A stretch of 64,000 bases of DNA, taken from assembly GCA_903858275.1 (NCBI GenBank), contig CAIOIC010000109.1, positions 1 through 64,000 of the forward strand. The letters are read 5' to 3'. Below the pieces are notes generated by a model. That model saw nothing but the letters and a program-made list of their open reading frames with translations. It was not told where the DNA came from and made no database searches. Of the stretch, positions 8,952-18,688 are shown in pieces. The DNA comes from an uncultured Verrucomicrobia subdivision 3 bacterium (GTDB taxonomy: Bacteria > Verrucomicrobiota > Verrucomicrobiia > Limisphaerales > UBA11358). How positions within the stretch are numbered: the first letter of the stretch is position 1; every line of letters begins with the position of its first letter. Position numbers and translations under genes: made by a program.

Positions 8952-9761
8952 ATGGATGAGTTAGAAAATCTAGTTCCCGAAGACAGCGGCTCTGCACCGG
9001 CGCTGGAACCCATTGCCATGGTGGCGCTGGATGCGGGCCGGATGCTGATGGAAGCCGGCGCGAGCGCGAACAGCGTGGACGAAATCGTGGCCAAGTTCGC
9101 GCGCGGACTCGGTGCTGACCGGGTGGATTTGCGCATCGGCTACGCGTCGCTGGCCATCACCATCGGCATCGGGCCCAACGGCATCACCCGGATGCGCGAA
9201 GTTGGACACCTCGGCGTGAATCAGCGACTGGATCAGGAACTCTGGCATCTGGCGGCGCGCGTGGCGCAACAAAGCCTCACCCCGGAGCAAACGCGCGCAG
9301 AACTCACCCGGCTCGCGACAAAAACACCGCGCCATTCCGCGTGGGTCATGGCCATCGCAGTGGGGCTGGCGTGCGCGGCATTCGGTCGGCTCCTGAAAGT
9401 GGACTGGCTGGGCACCGGACCGGTATTTCTCGCGGCGATGATTGGCCAGTTTGTCCGGCGCGAACTGCTCACGCGCCATGTGAACGTCTTCATCTGCGCT
9501 TCGCTGGTTTCGTTTTTGAGTTCGCTACTCGGCGGACTGGGCGCGCACTGGGCTGGGAGCGCTACAACCACGACGGCAATGATCGCCTCCATTTTACTAC
9601 TGGTTCCAGGGGTGCCATCCGTCAATGCGCAGAATGACATTCTGGAAGGCCATCCAACGCTGGGTAGCGCACGGGCGGTGACGGTGGCGGTGATTTTGAT
9701 TTTTGTGGCGGCGGGCCTCTGGTTCGGACAAGTGCTGCTGGCCAAGTCGTTTGGAATCTGA
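8952..9761 (+). CDS. ThrE-type threonine/serine exporter, N-terminal subunit
   Basis: GRMLMEAGASANSVDEIVAKFARGLGADRVDLRIGYASLAITI; polytopic C-terminus with LLVPGVPSVNAQNDILEGH. Confidence 0.88.
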   Translation: MDELENLVPEDSGSAPALEPIAMVALDAGRMLMEAGASANSVDEIVAKFARGLGADRVDLRIGYASLAITIGIGPNGITRMREVGHLGVNQRLDQELWHLAARVAQQSLTPEQTRAELTRLATKTPRHSAWVMAIAVGLACAAFGRLLKVDWLGTGPVFLAAMIGQFVRRELLTRHVNVFICASLVSFLSSLLGGLGAHWAGSATTTTAMIASILLLVPGVPSVNAQNDILEGHPTLGSARAVTVAVILIFVAAGLWFGQVLLAKSFGI

Positions 9762-9764
9762 ACC

Positions 9765-10229
9765 ATGGATTTTCCTTTTCTCATCCACCAAACCGTCTGC
9801 GGCGCGATTGCAGCGGCGGGTTTCGGCGTGCTGTTCAACATTGGTTTCCGCTCACTGCCATGGTGCGCGGCGAGCGGTGCGGTGGCGCTGGCGGTGCGGA
9901 CTTATTGCCTGGGCGTCGGCTGGAACCTGGAGGCCTCGTCATTCACGGCCGCACTCGTGGTCGGCGCCGCGGTGCAGGTGCTGCGGGCGCGCACGGACAT
10001 CTCACAGAACGCGCTGGACGTGGTCGGCTGCATCCCCATGGTACCCGGCAGTTTCGCAGCGAAGGCGATTCTCGGCCTGTTTGCGCTTACGGCAACAGAC
10101 ACGACCGACGCCTCGCAAACGCTTATCACGGCCGTGCAATACACCCTGCGCGTGACCTTCACCATCGGCGCCATCGGCACTGGCCTGGCGATCCCCACGC
10201 TGCTGCTGCGCGTGCGGGTGACGCGTTAA
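9765..10229 (+). CDS. ThrE_2-type threonine/serine exporter subunit
   Basis: FNIGFRSLPWCAASGAVALAVRTYCL...IPMVPGSFAAKAILGLFAL; adjacent to ThrE. Confidence 0.85.
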   Translation: MDFPFLIHQTVCGAIAAAGFGVLFNIGFRSLPWCAASGAVALAVRTYCLGVGWNLEASSFTAALVVGAAVQVLRARTDISQNALDVVGCIPMVPGSFAAKAILGLFALTATDTTDASQTLITAVQYTLRVTFTIGAIGTGLAIPTLLLRVRVTR

Positions 10230-10232
10230 AAA

Positions 10233-12524
10233 TCAAGGCACCCAGCACAAACGGTAAAACGCCTGAACCGGTTTACCGCCGAGGTCGGCAAAATCATCCA
10301 GAAGCGAAATCACGCCATCCGCCCACGCCTGCGTACTCCAAGTCTGCACGGTGCCAGCAAACGCGGCGTTAGTCCCGCGCTGGACTTCGTAATAATACCA
10401 CGGCACACCGGAGAAATTCACACTGGCCATGCCCGGCGTCGTCTTCAGATCCAACGAAAGCACATGGCTGTCCGGGCGGGCGATGATGGCGATATATGCC
10501 GTGCCGGTGGCGTTGTAGCCGTTGCCGTCATTGATGGTGTAGGTGAAGCTGTCGGCGACTGAATTCGACGGAACCAGAATCTGCGTGGGGGTGGTGGCAA
10601 GCGCGAGGCCGTTGCTGGTGGTCGCGCTGGCGCCGGTGAAATAGACGGGGTCGCCGTCCGGATCATGATCAAACGCCATCAGATCTCCGATGTTGATGGC
10701 GAGCGGTGTGTCGGAGAGCTGATAGAATGTTCCGCCCAACGCCTGCGGCGGCGGGTTCGTGACGAAGTTGGCGACAAGCGTGCGGTTGGTGATCACAATG
10801 AAGCTGTAGGCAGGCAGCGTTTCGACCACCGTTCCGTTCTCCGTCCAGTTGGCGAAATCAAACCCGTAATTCGCCGTCGCGGTCAAAGTGGCCGTGGATC
10901 CGCCAGCATAGTTGCCCGCGCCGGAAATAAATCCCGCATTCGTTGGCGAAGCGTTGGCAGTGAGATTGAAGCTCTGTGCCGTGGCGCGTTGTGCGATGAT
11001 GTTGTCCACGAAAAGAAATCCCGACACAAGCCCGATGGGCGCGATGTCAATCGTGACAATGGTGAACGGCGTGGCCGAGGAAAAATTGATGTGGCCATCG
11101 GGATACGCACCGTTGGCCCAGGTTCCCTGCGCCGTGCCGGAACCGACGGCGGGCGTGGCCGTGGAATTGGTGTAAGCGGTGATGCGCACGGTGCTGGGGG
11201 TATTGTATTCGCTGGAGACATCGCCCGTCATGAAGTCGAACGCGAGGTTGGTAATGGGCGCGCTGAACTGGATCTGGAACGAACTCCACCATGTGCTCGG
11301 ATATAGAAAATTTCCCGAGAACGACGGTGGCGCGCCGATGACGGACGATTGTCTGGTCTGGATGGACCAGCCGCCGCCGATCGTGCTGAAGGCAGCCGTG
11401 AGCAGATTGTTGGATTGCGTGCCGGGCATGCCCTGACCTTGACCAACCGACGGCCAGCCGGTATCGAAGTCAAAAAGCGCGGTCTGCGGCAGCATGGCGA
11501 AGTTGGCGGTAAGCGCGTGGCTGCCGGTGATGGTAAAAGAATAATTCGTCGCGGTGCTCACAGGAGTGCCGTAGTCGGTCCAATTCACGAATTGAAATCC
11601 GCTGGCGGCCACCGCGCGCACGGTGACGGTGGAATTGCTGCTGAACATTCCTCCGCCACTCGCCGAACCGCCATAGCCGGGTGCAACAGCCGTCGTGACC
11701 GTGTAAGCCGGAACGAAATTGGCGATGAGCGTGCGGTTGGATCTCACGGTGAAATTATAAGCGGCTGACGAGCTGACCTGCGTGCCGTTCTGCGTCCAGT
11801 TCTTGAAGCCCCAACCGGCGTTGGGCGAGGCGGTGAGCGTGCAGACGGAGTTGCTCGGATAATTGCCCGCGCCACCCACGGTGCCCGCGCCGACGGGCGA
11901 TGCGCTGGCAGAGATGGCATTCGTGATGGTGGAGACCGGAACAACAGGATTGGTATCGGTCAGCGTGAGGGCGGTGAGCGCAAAATCCCCCCACATGTGA
12001 ATTTTATAGGTGTCGTAACCAGTGAAAGCCGGAGTGTAGGAAAAGCTCTGTCCCCAATAGCCGGTGCAGTCATACATCATTGGATCAGCAAAGGCGTCAT
12101 TGCCGTTGAGCTGCGGCATGATTTCAAACGCGCCGCCGGCCCCGGCAGTGTTGAGGAGAATTTTTCCGGTGAACGACTGAAGGTCAAATAGTTTGCCATC
12201 GGTTCGCTTGATGGTGATGTTCGCACCGCTACCACTTAACAGACCGGCGGTATAAGCCTGCGCCTGCACGCCGTTCGGCCAGACAACGCTAAAATAACGT
12301 CCCACTGGATTCGTCAGCCCCACTCCACCGGTGAAATAGCCGTCTTGCGAATAGGTGAAAAGAAAGCCGCCGCTGTTGATGGTCACCGCCGTCATATTGC
12401 TTGCCGTGACGGTCATGGTTTGCGAGGCGTTGAAGTAGATGGTGGTGGTTGTGGCGTGGGCCGGCAAAACGCAACCGATGACGTTGGCGGCAATGACGAT
12501 AGCTGATAGCAATATCTGTTTCAT
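10233..12524 (-). CDS. Secreted protein with multiple InlB-type B-repeat domains
   Basis: MKQILLSAIVIAANVIGCVLPAHA signal peptide; three repeats of ...GxGxYxxxxxxTLTAxAxxGxxFxNWTxxGTxV...TANF. Confidence 0.85.
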   Translation of the reverse strand: MKQILLSAIVIAANVIGCVLPAHATTTTIYFNASQTMTVTASNMTAVTINSGGFLFTYSQDGYFTGGVGLTNPVGRYFSVVWPNGVQAQAYTAGLLSGSGANITIKRTDGKLFDLQSFTGKILLNTAGAGGAFEIMPQLNGNDAFADPMMYDCTGYWGQSFSYTPAFTGYDTYKIHMWGDFALTALTLTDTNPVVPVSTITNAISASASPVGAGTVGGAGNYPSNSVCTLTASPNAGWGFKNWTQNGTQVSSSAAYNFTVRSNRTLIANFVPAYTVTTAVAPGYGGSASGGGMFSSNSTVTVRAVAASGFQFVNWTDYGTPVSTATNYSFTITGSHALTANFAMLPQTALFDFDTGWPSVGQGQGMPGTQSNNLLTAAFSTIGGGWSIQTRQSSVIGAPPSFSGNFLYPSTWWSSFQIQFSAPITNLAFDFMTGDVSSEYNTPSTVRITAYTNSTATPAVGSGTAQGTWANGAYPDGHINFSSATPFTIVTIDIAPIGLVSGFLFVDNIIAQRATAQSFNLTANASPTNAGFISGAGNYAGGSTATLTATANYGFDFANWTENGTVVETLPAYSFIVITNRTLVANFVTNPPPQALGGTFYQLSDTPLAINIGDLMAFDHDPDGDPVYFTGASATTSNGLALATTPTQILVPSNSVADSFTYTINDGNGYNATGTAYIAIIARPDSHVLSLDLKTTPGMASVNFSGVPWYYYEVQRGTNAAFAGTVQTWSTQAWADGVISLLDDFADLGGKPVQAFYRLCWVP

Positions 12525-12842
12525 AAAATCACGGGTGATGGAGCTGGAAGAATTCATTTCCCGCCGGCGGAGGAATGGCGGCGCAGCGCTGGCTGCCATT
12601 TGGCGACCGCCAGACGGGGAGCAACATGCCGGGGCCGGCAGGCGGCCGAGTATAGCGTGCAGAGGCTTTGTTTGCACAAACAAAAGCCAGCAAGAGCATC
12701 ATGCATAGAATTCTTTTCATAAAGACACGACTAGATTACGAATAACCGGTTAAAAAACACACATGGCGGAAATTAATAATATTTTATATTCCAAACCGGC
12801 AGCGGGATTGAAACCAGTGACGGGGTTTGTTAGCCTAGCGAC

Positions 12843-13574
12843 ATGGGACGCCAATGGCTTCATGCCAAACGATTGGTCGCCGGCCTCAAAAAAGGCCGGA
12901 CGACCGGAAAACTGGTTCGCGAAATTTCCGTTGCCGCCAAAATGGGCGGTGCCGACCCCGCGATGAACGCGCGACTGTTCACCGCCGTGGAAAAAGCGAA
13001 GAAAGAAAGTGTGACGAAGGACGCCATCCAGCGCGCCATAAACAAGGGCGCCGGTATCGGCGACGAAAAGATGATCATGGAGCACGTCACCTATGAAGGC
13101 CGCGCGCCGCACAACGTGCCCGTCATCGTCGAAGTTTACACCGATAACGTGAACCGCACCGCCCCTGAAATCCGCGTGCTCTTTAAGAAAGGGCAACTCG
13201 CCACCAGCGGCAGCAACAAGTTTCTTTTCGACCATGTAGGCCTCGTCGAGGCGCATCATCCCGACGCGAACATTGACCGCGAGGCCGCCGCCATCGAGGC
13301 TGGTGCAAACGAAGTTGAAGCGCTGACACACGAGCAGAATGACGATATTCCCAAGGAGGCAACCGGCGCAAAGTTCGTCTGCGAACGCACGGAAGTCGCA
13401 AATGTTTCCAAATGGTTATCCGCGAACGGCTGGACGGTGGTGACGAGCGAAATCGGCTATGTGCCGAAACAATTTCCAGAACTCGCTGAGGCACAGCAGA
13501 ATGAAGTCGGCGAATTTCTCCAAACTCTTGATGAACACGATGATGTTCATCGCGTCTGGGCAGCGGTGAAATAG
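12843..13574 (+). CDS. yebC: YebC/PmpR-TACO1 family protein
   Basis: AAKMGGADPAMNARLFTAVEKAKKESVTKDAIQRAINKGAG...YEGRAPHNVPVIVEVYTDNVNRT. Confidence 0.95.
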   Translation: MGRQWLHAKRLVAGLKKGRTTGKLVREISVAAKMGGADPAMNARLFTAVEKAKKESVTKDAIQRAINKGAGIGDEKMIMEHVTYEGRAPHNVPVIVEVYTDNVNRTAPEIRVLFKKGQLATSGSNKFLFDHVGLVEAHHPDANIDREAAAIEAGANEVEALTHEQNDDIPKEATGAKFVCERTEVANVSKWLSANGWTVVTSEIGYVPKQFPELAEAQQNEVGEFLQTLDEHDDVHRVWAAVK

Positions 13575-13590
13575 CCGAGAACATTTTCAG

Positions 13591-13620
13591 AGCCGAGTTC
13601 AACTGAACGCGGCTTTTCTT
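13591..13620. terminator. Intrinsic terminator between convergent genes
   Basis: AGCCGAGTTCA-ac-TGAACGCGGCT (one mismatch) + TTTTCTTTTT. Confidence 0.8.
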
Positions 13621-13621
13621 T

Positions 13622-14908
13622 TTATCGCTTCAACGCCGGCACTTCCACCTTGCGCGTGTCGCTGATGGCGTGATCGGCGGCCAGATTTTCGCCCGACCAG
13701 ATCTTTTGCGAAGTCCATTTTGCGGCCGGCGCGCGCCAAAACTCATCCAGCGGCGACAAACCAAGTGGCAGCAAACCGGCAGCGCACAGATATAAACTGC
13801 CGGTGGAAATGTAAGTTTCACCCAGTGCCGGCTGGTATCCGCAGAAGCCGATTTGCAGCCAGCCATTGGCGTCGAAAGTTCCCGGCGCCTCCATCATTTT
13901 GCGGATGACTGCCGTGAGCGCGCCACGAACTTGCGCCGGCCTGGTTTCAGCCGGCAAATCCCGCATCAGAGAAATCTGCGCCAGCGTCTGAAACGCACCG
14001 AAGCGATAGGCCATCGAACGTCCAACCAAGGGGAAAGTCCCATCCGGCGCGATGAATCGCTCCTGGATTTCCGCATAGCGTTTTGCCCGCTTAAGCTGGA
14101 CCGCCAAGGCGGGGGCAAAACGCACGTCGTGCTTTCTCAAAACCGCCAGCACGTCCAGCAGCATCGGCTGGATAACGAAACTGTTGTAATAATCAAAATG
14201 AAAAAACTCGCCGTCTCCATAGGCGCCATCACCGCAATACCAGCCGAGCATCTTGCGCACGCAGTTTTCCAACCGCTCCTCCAGCGTCAGCTCGCCGAAT
14301 TCCAGTAGCGCCGCTTCAACCATCGCAGCGAACATCACCCAGTTGTTGCCAGCAGGCGTCGGGATTTTACGCGATGACTTGAAGGCCTCGATGACCTGCA
14401 TTTTCACTCGCGGCTCTAGCGGCGCCCACAAGACATCGGGCGCACGCAATATGCCCTGGGCCAGAAATGCCGTGTCTACGAGCGGCTGGCCGCCGGTGGT
14501 GAAATTCATGAAATCCGGCGATTGCGGATCGGTTGCCACATCCAGCGCAGCTTGCGCAAGCTTGATGAACTCCTGCTGCAGTTTCAATTCCCCGCCCGAC
14601 AGGTCGTCCAGCGCCAACCACGGGGCGATGCCGCAGAGCAACCGGCCGAAAGCTTCGAGATGCGTCACAATTTCTCGCTTGGTTGCCTGCGGATGCGCCG
14701 CCACCGGCATATTTTTTCTCAACTGCCGGCGGGTCAGGTTTTCCAGGACCGGCCGCGCAATTTTTTCCGTGACGGAAACCCAGTAACGCCGGTCATCGCC
14801 GGGGGCGGCGGCTTCGATTTTGTTTTCCACCGCGCGCATTGGCAGACCAGCGGCACCGAGCGCACCAAGCACGGCGGCGGATTTGAAGAATTCACGACGA
14901 GTTTTCAT
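13622..14908 (-). CDS. DUF2264 domain protein with TAT signal
   Basis: MKTRREFFKSAAVLGALGAAG; LEAFGRLLCGIAPWLALD, NNWVMFAAMVEAALLEFGE, WYCGDGAYGDGEFFHFDYYNSFVIQPML. Confidence 0.9.
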   Translation of the reverse strand: MKTRREFFKSAAVLGALGAAGLPMRAVENKIEAAAPGDDRRYWVSVTEKIARPVLENLTRRQLRKNMPVAAHPQATKREIVTHLEAFGRLLCGIAPWLALDDLSGGELKLQQEFIKLAQAALDVATDPQSPDFMNFTTGGQPLVDTAFLAQGILRAPDVLWAPLEPRVKMQVIEAFKSSRKIPTPAGNNWVMFAAMVEAALLEFGELTLEERLENCVRKMLGWYCGDGAYGDGEFFHFDYYNSFVIQPMLLDVLAVLRKHDVRFAPALAVQLKRAKRYAEIQERFIAPDGTFPLVGRSMAYRFGAFQTLAQISLMRDLPAETRPAQVRGALTAVIRKMMEAPGTFDANGWLQIGFCGYQPALGETYISTGSLYLCAAGLLPLGLSPLDEFWRAPAAKWTSQKIWSGENLAADHAISDTRKVEVPALKR

Positions 14909-14917
14909 ATGCTAAAG

Positions 14918-17900
14918 CTAATCATCACCGCCACCGCCGGTATTTTTCTTTTCCCAACTGCGCCGGTTTTTTTCCGGCAGCGACTTGTCCACGACGGCGT
15001 AAAATGTTTTATCGCCGAACAGCCGGTTGGCGGCATGTTCCAGCGCCACCGATGGCGCGACACCAAAGCGGTCATGCGTCTGGATAAAGATTGTTCCACC
15101 TTCGGGGCGCATGAAACAGAGGTATAGCGGGCATTTGCCTAGATGCGCGGCGACAAGTTCCGCGACTTTGGCCATATCGTCCGGCTGCAAATGCGCCATC
15201 GGCAGACGCAGGTGAACCTGCTTGGTGTATTTCTTCGGCGCATCTTCCAGCGGTATGATTTCCTGCGGAAATATCTTCGGCTTATCCTCACCGGTGCTGA
15301 CTTCGCCAATGACGAGCAATGCCTTGTTCGGCTCCAGCAGCGGACGATATTTGTCATAGTCGTTCATCACGAGCAACTGCACCGAGCCATCCAAATCCTC
15401 AAGGGTCACCATCGAATATGGCTTGCCGGATTTTTTGGAGACGCCGTGGCTCACGACGGAAATCATACCGCCAATGCGGGTCATGCTGCGGTTTGCCACC
15501 GTCTCAAGCTGCGCGGTATTGTGCAAGGAGAACCGCTGCAACAGCGGCGCAAGCGGCGTTAACGGATGTCCGCTCACATAGAAACCCAGCAGCTCTTTTT
15601 CGTGGGCGAGCAGTTCATGCTGCGGCCACTCCTGCAGATTACTTTCGCGTTCCGGCATCGGCGGGGCTTTTTCCTCGATGGCCCCGAAGAGCGAGCTTTG
15701 ACCTTTTTGCTTGTCCGACAGAATGCTCGCCGCCCGCGCCAGCGTGCGCTCAATCTGCGCCGTCAAGGTCGCGCGCGTCTGGCCGAAACAGTCGCAAGCG
15801 CCAGTTTTGACGAGTGCTTCCAAGGTCTTTTTACCAAGGGAGCGTCCATCCACCCGCTCGCATAGTTCGGAAAGCGTCTTGAATTTTCCGCTTTCACCCC
15901 GCGCTTTCAGGATCGTCTCGACGGCGCCTTCACCCACGCCCTTGATCGCCGCCATGCCGAAGCGGATGGCTTTGCCGTTTTGCGCCGGGGCGAAATAAAC
16001 ACCACTTTCATTAACGTCCGGCCCGAGCACCTCGATACCCACTTCGCGCGCCTCGGCGATGTATTCGCTTAATTTTTCCGTCGCCGCCATATCGTTCGTC
16101 ATCATGGCGCAGTAGTATTCGACCGGGTAGTTCGCCTTAAGATACGCGGTCTGATAGGCGACGATGGCGTAAGCGGCAGCGTGCGACTTGTTGAAGCCGT
16201 AGCCGGCAAATTTTTCGAGCAAGTCGAAAATCTGGTTCGCCTTGGTCTTGGGAATGTTGTTTTTCTCGTGACAGCCCTTGACGAAGGTCTCGCGCTGCTT
16301 CGCCATTTCTACAAGATCCTTTTTGCCCATCGCACGACGCAGCAGATCCGCGCCGCCAAGCGTGTAGCCAGCAAGCAGCTGCGTTGCCTGCATCACCTGC
16401 TCCTGATAAATCAGGATGCCGTAGGTCTCCTTGGAAATCTGTTCGAGCAGCGGATGCTCGTATTCCACTTTGATTTCACCATGGCGCCGTTTAACGAAAT
16501 CACCAATTAATTCCATCGGGCCGGGACGATACAACGCCACGAGCGCGGTGATGTGCTCGATGGAGCTGATCTGAAACTTTTTGCACAGTTCGCGCATCCC
16601 GCTGGATTCCAGTTGGAACACGCCCAATGTTTCCGCACGGTTCAACAGGTCGTAAGTTTTTTGGTCATCGAACGGCAGGTGATCAATGTCAATGGTGACA
16701 CCTTGCGTGCGCTTGACCATTTCACAGGTGTTGCGGATGACGGTGAGCGTCTTCAAACCGAGGAAATCCATCTTCAGCAAACCGAGTTTGCCGACGGGGT
16801 TCATCGCATATTGCGTGACGAGCGTGCCGCTTTCATCCAGCTTGAGCGGCAGGAGGTTCACGAGCGGTTCCGGGCCGATGACGACGCCTGCGGCGTGCAC
16901 ACTAGCGTTACGCGTGAGATCTTCGAGGATGAACGCGGTGTCAATCAACTCGCGGGTGACATCTTCGTTCTCGTAAGCCTCCTTCAGTTCCGGCACCTGC
17001 TTGAGCGCCTTCGTCAAATCCATCTTCAGGTCGGCGGGAATCAATTTTGCGAGCCGGTCGCCGTCGCCGTAGGGCAAACCCATCACGCGTCCGACATCGC
17101 GCACAACGGATTTCGCGCCCATCGTGCCGAAGGTGATGATCTGCGCCACGGCATCGCGTCCATATTTTTCACGGACGTATTCAATCACATCCGCGCGGCG
17201 GTCATCGGCAAAATCAATGTCAATATCCGGCGGGCTGACGCGCTCAGGATTCAGGAAGCGTTCGAACAGCAACGCGTAGCGAATGGGATCCACGTTCGCG
17301 ATTTCCAATAGATAGGTAACGATAGAGCCGGCGGCGCTTCCGCGGGCCACGCAGGAAATGCCCTTGCTGCGGCCGTATTGCACAAAGTCCGCGACGATGA
17401 GGAAATACGAGATATAGCCCTGCATTTCGATGACCTTGAGTTCGACTTGCAGGCGGTCGATGACCGTCTGAATGGCTTGCTCCTGGTTAGGCTGATTGGG
17501 ATCGAAGGTGGGCAACCGTTTGGGCTCATCAACGCCAGTGACAATGAATTCTTTTCCCTCCGCCTCCGCGTGAATCGTGTAGCGACGAAACAAACCTTCC
17601 GCGAGCAGATGTCGCAGGTAGCCGTCGCGCGTGAAATGTTCCGGCGGATTGAAAACCGGATAAAAACGCGTGTCGCCCCCTTTGGGAAAAGGAATTTCAA
17701 GATTACATTTTTCAGCTACCTCCAACGTGTTTAACACCGCTTCCGGCACCTCGGCGAAACGCGCTTTCATTTCCTCCGCGCTGCGCAGAAAAAACTGCTC
17801 CGGCACATAGCCCGCACTCATGCGCTTCGGGTCACTCAACATGGACTGCGTGCCGATGCAGACCAGGCAGTCGTGCGCGTGCGAGTGGCCTTTTTCGATA

Positions 17901-18532
17901 TAATGCACGTCATTCGTCGCGACGCATTTCAAGCCGAACTCTTTGGCGAAGATGAGCAACTGCTTGTTAACCTTGGTTTGCTCGGGAATGCCGTGGTTTT
18001 GCAGTTCGAGGAAAAAATTTTCTGCACCGAGCGTTTGTTTGAACCAATCCACCGCATCGCGCGCCTTGGCGATTTGATCCTTCATGATCAAATCCGGAAT
18101 TTCGCTAGCGAGACAGCCGGACATGCCAATCAAACCAGCGCTGTGTTGCGCGAGAATATTTTTATCAATGCGCGGCTTGTAATAGTAGCCGTCAAGGTGC
18201 GCCGCCGTAGTAAGCTTGATGAGGTTTTTGTAGCCGACCTCATCCTTCACCAGCAGGCCAAGGTGATGATACTTGTCGCCCTCGACTTTTTTACGCTCCA
18301 GACGCGAGCCAGGCGCGACATACATTTCGCAGCCGACGATGGGCTTGATGCCTTTCGCGCGGGCGGCCTGATAAAATTCAATCACGCCATGCATCGCGCC
18401 ATGGTCGGTGATGGCCAGCGCGGGGAATTTCAGCTCGTGCGCCCGTTCCATGAGTTTGTCCAATCGGCAGGCACCATCGAGCAATGAATACTCGGTGTGC
18501 AGATGCAAGTGGACAAAGTCAGCGTGCGACAT
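14918..18532 (-). CDS. dnaE: DNA polymerase III subunit alpha
   Basis: PHP domain FVHLHLHTEYSLLDGACR; PPDIDIDFADDRRADVIEYVREKYG; ~1200 aa. Confidence 0.98.
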   Translation of the reverse strand: MSHADFVHLHLHTEYSLLDGACRLDKLMERAHELKFPALAITDHGAMHGVIEFYQAARAKGIKPIVGCEMYVAPGSRLERKKVEGDKYHHLGLLVKDEVGYKNLIKLTTAAHLDGYYYKPRIDKNILAQHSAGLIGMSGCLASEIPDLIMKDQIAKARDAVDWFKQTLGAENFFLELQNHGIPEQTKVNKQLLIFAKEFGLKCVATNDVHYIEKGHSHAHDCLVCIGTQSMLSDPKRMSAGYVPEQFFLRSAEEMKARFAEVPEAVLNTLEVAEKCNLEIPFPKGGDTRFYPVFNPPEHFTRDGYLRHLLAEGLFRRYTIHAEAEGKEFIVTGVDEPKRLPTFDPNQPNQEQAIQTVIDRLQVELKVIEMQGYISYFLIVADFVQYGRSKGISCVARGSAAGSIVTYLLEIANVDPIRYALLFERFLNPERVSPPDIDIDFADDRRADVIEYVREKYGRDAVAQIITFGTMGAKSVVRDVGRVMGLPYGDGDRLAKLIPADLKMDLTKALKQVPELKEAYENEDVTRELIDTAFILEDLTRNASVHAAGVVIGPEPLVNLLPLKLDESGTLVTQYAMNPVGKLGLLKMDFLGLKTLTVIRNTCEMVKRTQGVTIDIDHLPFDDQKTYDLLNRAETLGVFQLESSGMRELCKKFQISSIEHITALVALYRPGPMELIGDFVKRRHGEIKVEYEHPLLEQISKETYGILIYQEQVMQATQLLAGYTLGGADLLRRAMGKKDLVEMAKQRETFVKGCHEKNNIPKTKANQIFDLLEKFAGYGFNKSHAAAYAIVAYQTAYLKANYPVEYYCAMMTNDMAATEKLSEYIAEAREVGIEVLGPDVNESGVYFAPAQNGKAIRFGMAAIKGVGEGAVETILKARGESGKFKTLSELCERVDGRSLGKKTLEALVKTGACDCFGQTRATLTAQIERTLARAASILSDKQKGQSSLFGAIEEKAPPMPERESNLQEWPQHELLAHEKELLGFYVSGHPLTPLAPLLQRFSLHNTAQLETVANRSMTRIGGMISVVSHGVSKKSGKPYSMVTLEDLDGSVQLLVMNDYDKYRPLLEPNKALLVIGEVSTGEDKPKIFPQEIIPLEDAPKKYTKQVHLRLPMAHLQPDDMAKVAELVAAHLGKCPLYLCFMRPEGGTIFIQTHDRFGVAPSVALEHAANRLFGDKTFYAVVDKSLPEKNRRSWEKKNTGGGGDD

Positions 18533-18688
18533 GGGAATAATTTAACTTCCAGGCGCCAAGACACCAAGCTGCAAAGTTTCCAAAAAAGTCTTTTATTACT
18601 AACCAACGACGATGTCGTGAAATTTCAGGATGCCAGCGGCTCGCCCTTGAACTCATTTCTTGAACTTAACGGCTAGCATCCGCACAAC

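Noticed and set aside
16553-17311. Long plus-strand ORFs opposite dnaE
   Set aside because: Antisense shadow ORFs of a highly conserved gene with no recognisable domains.
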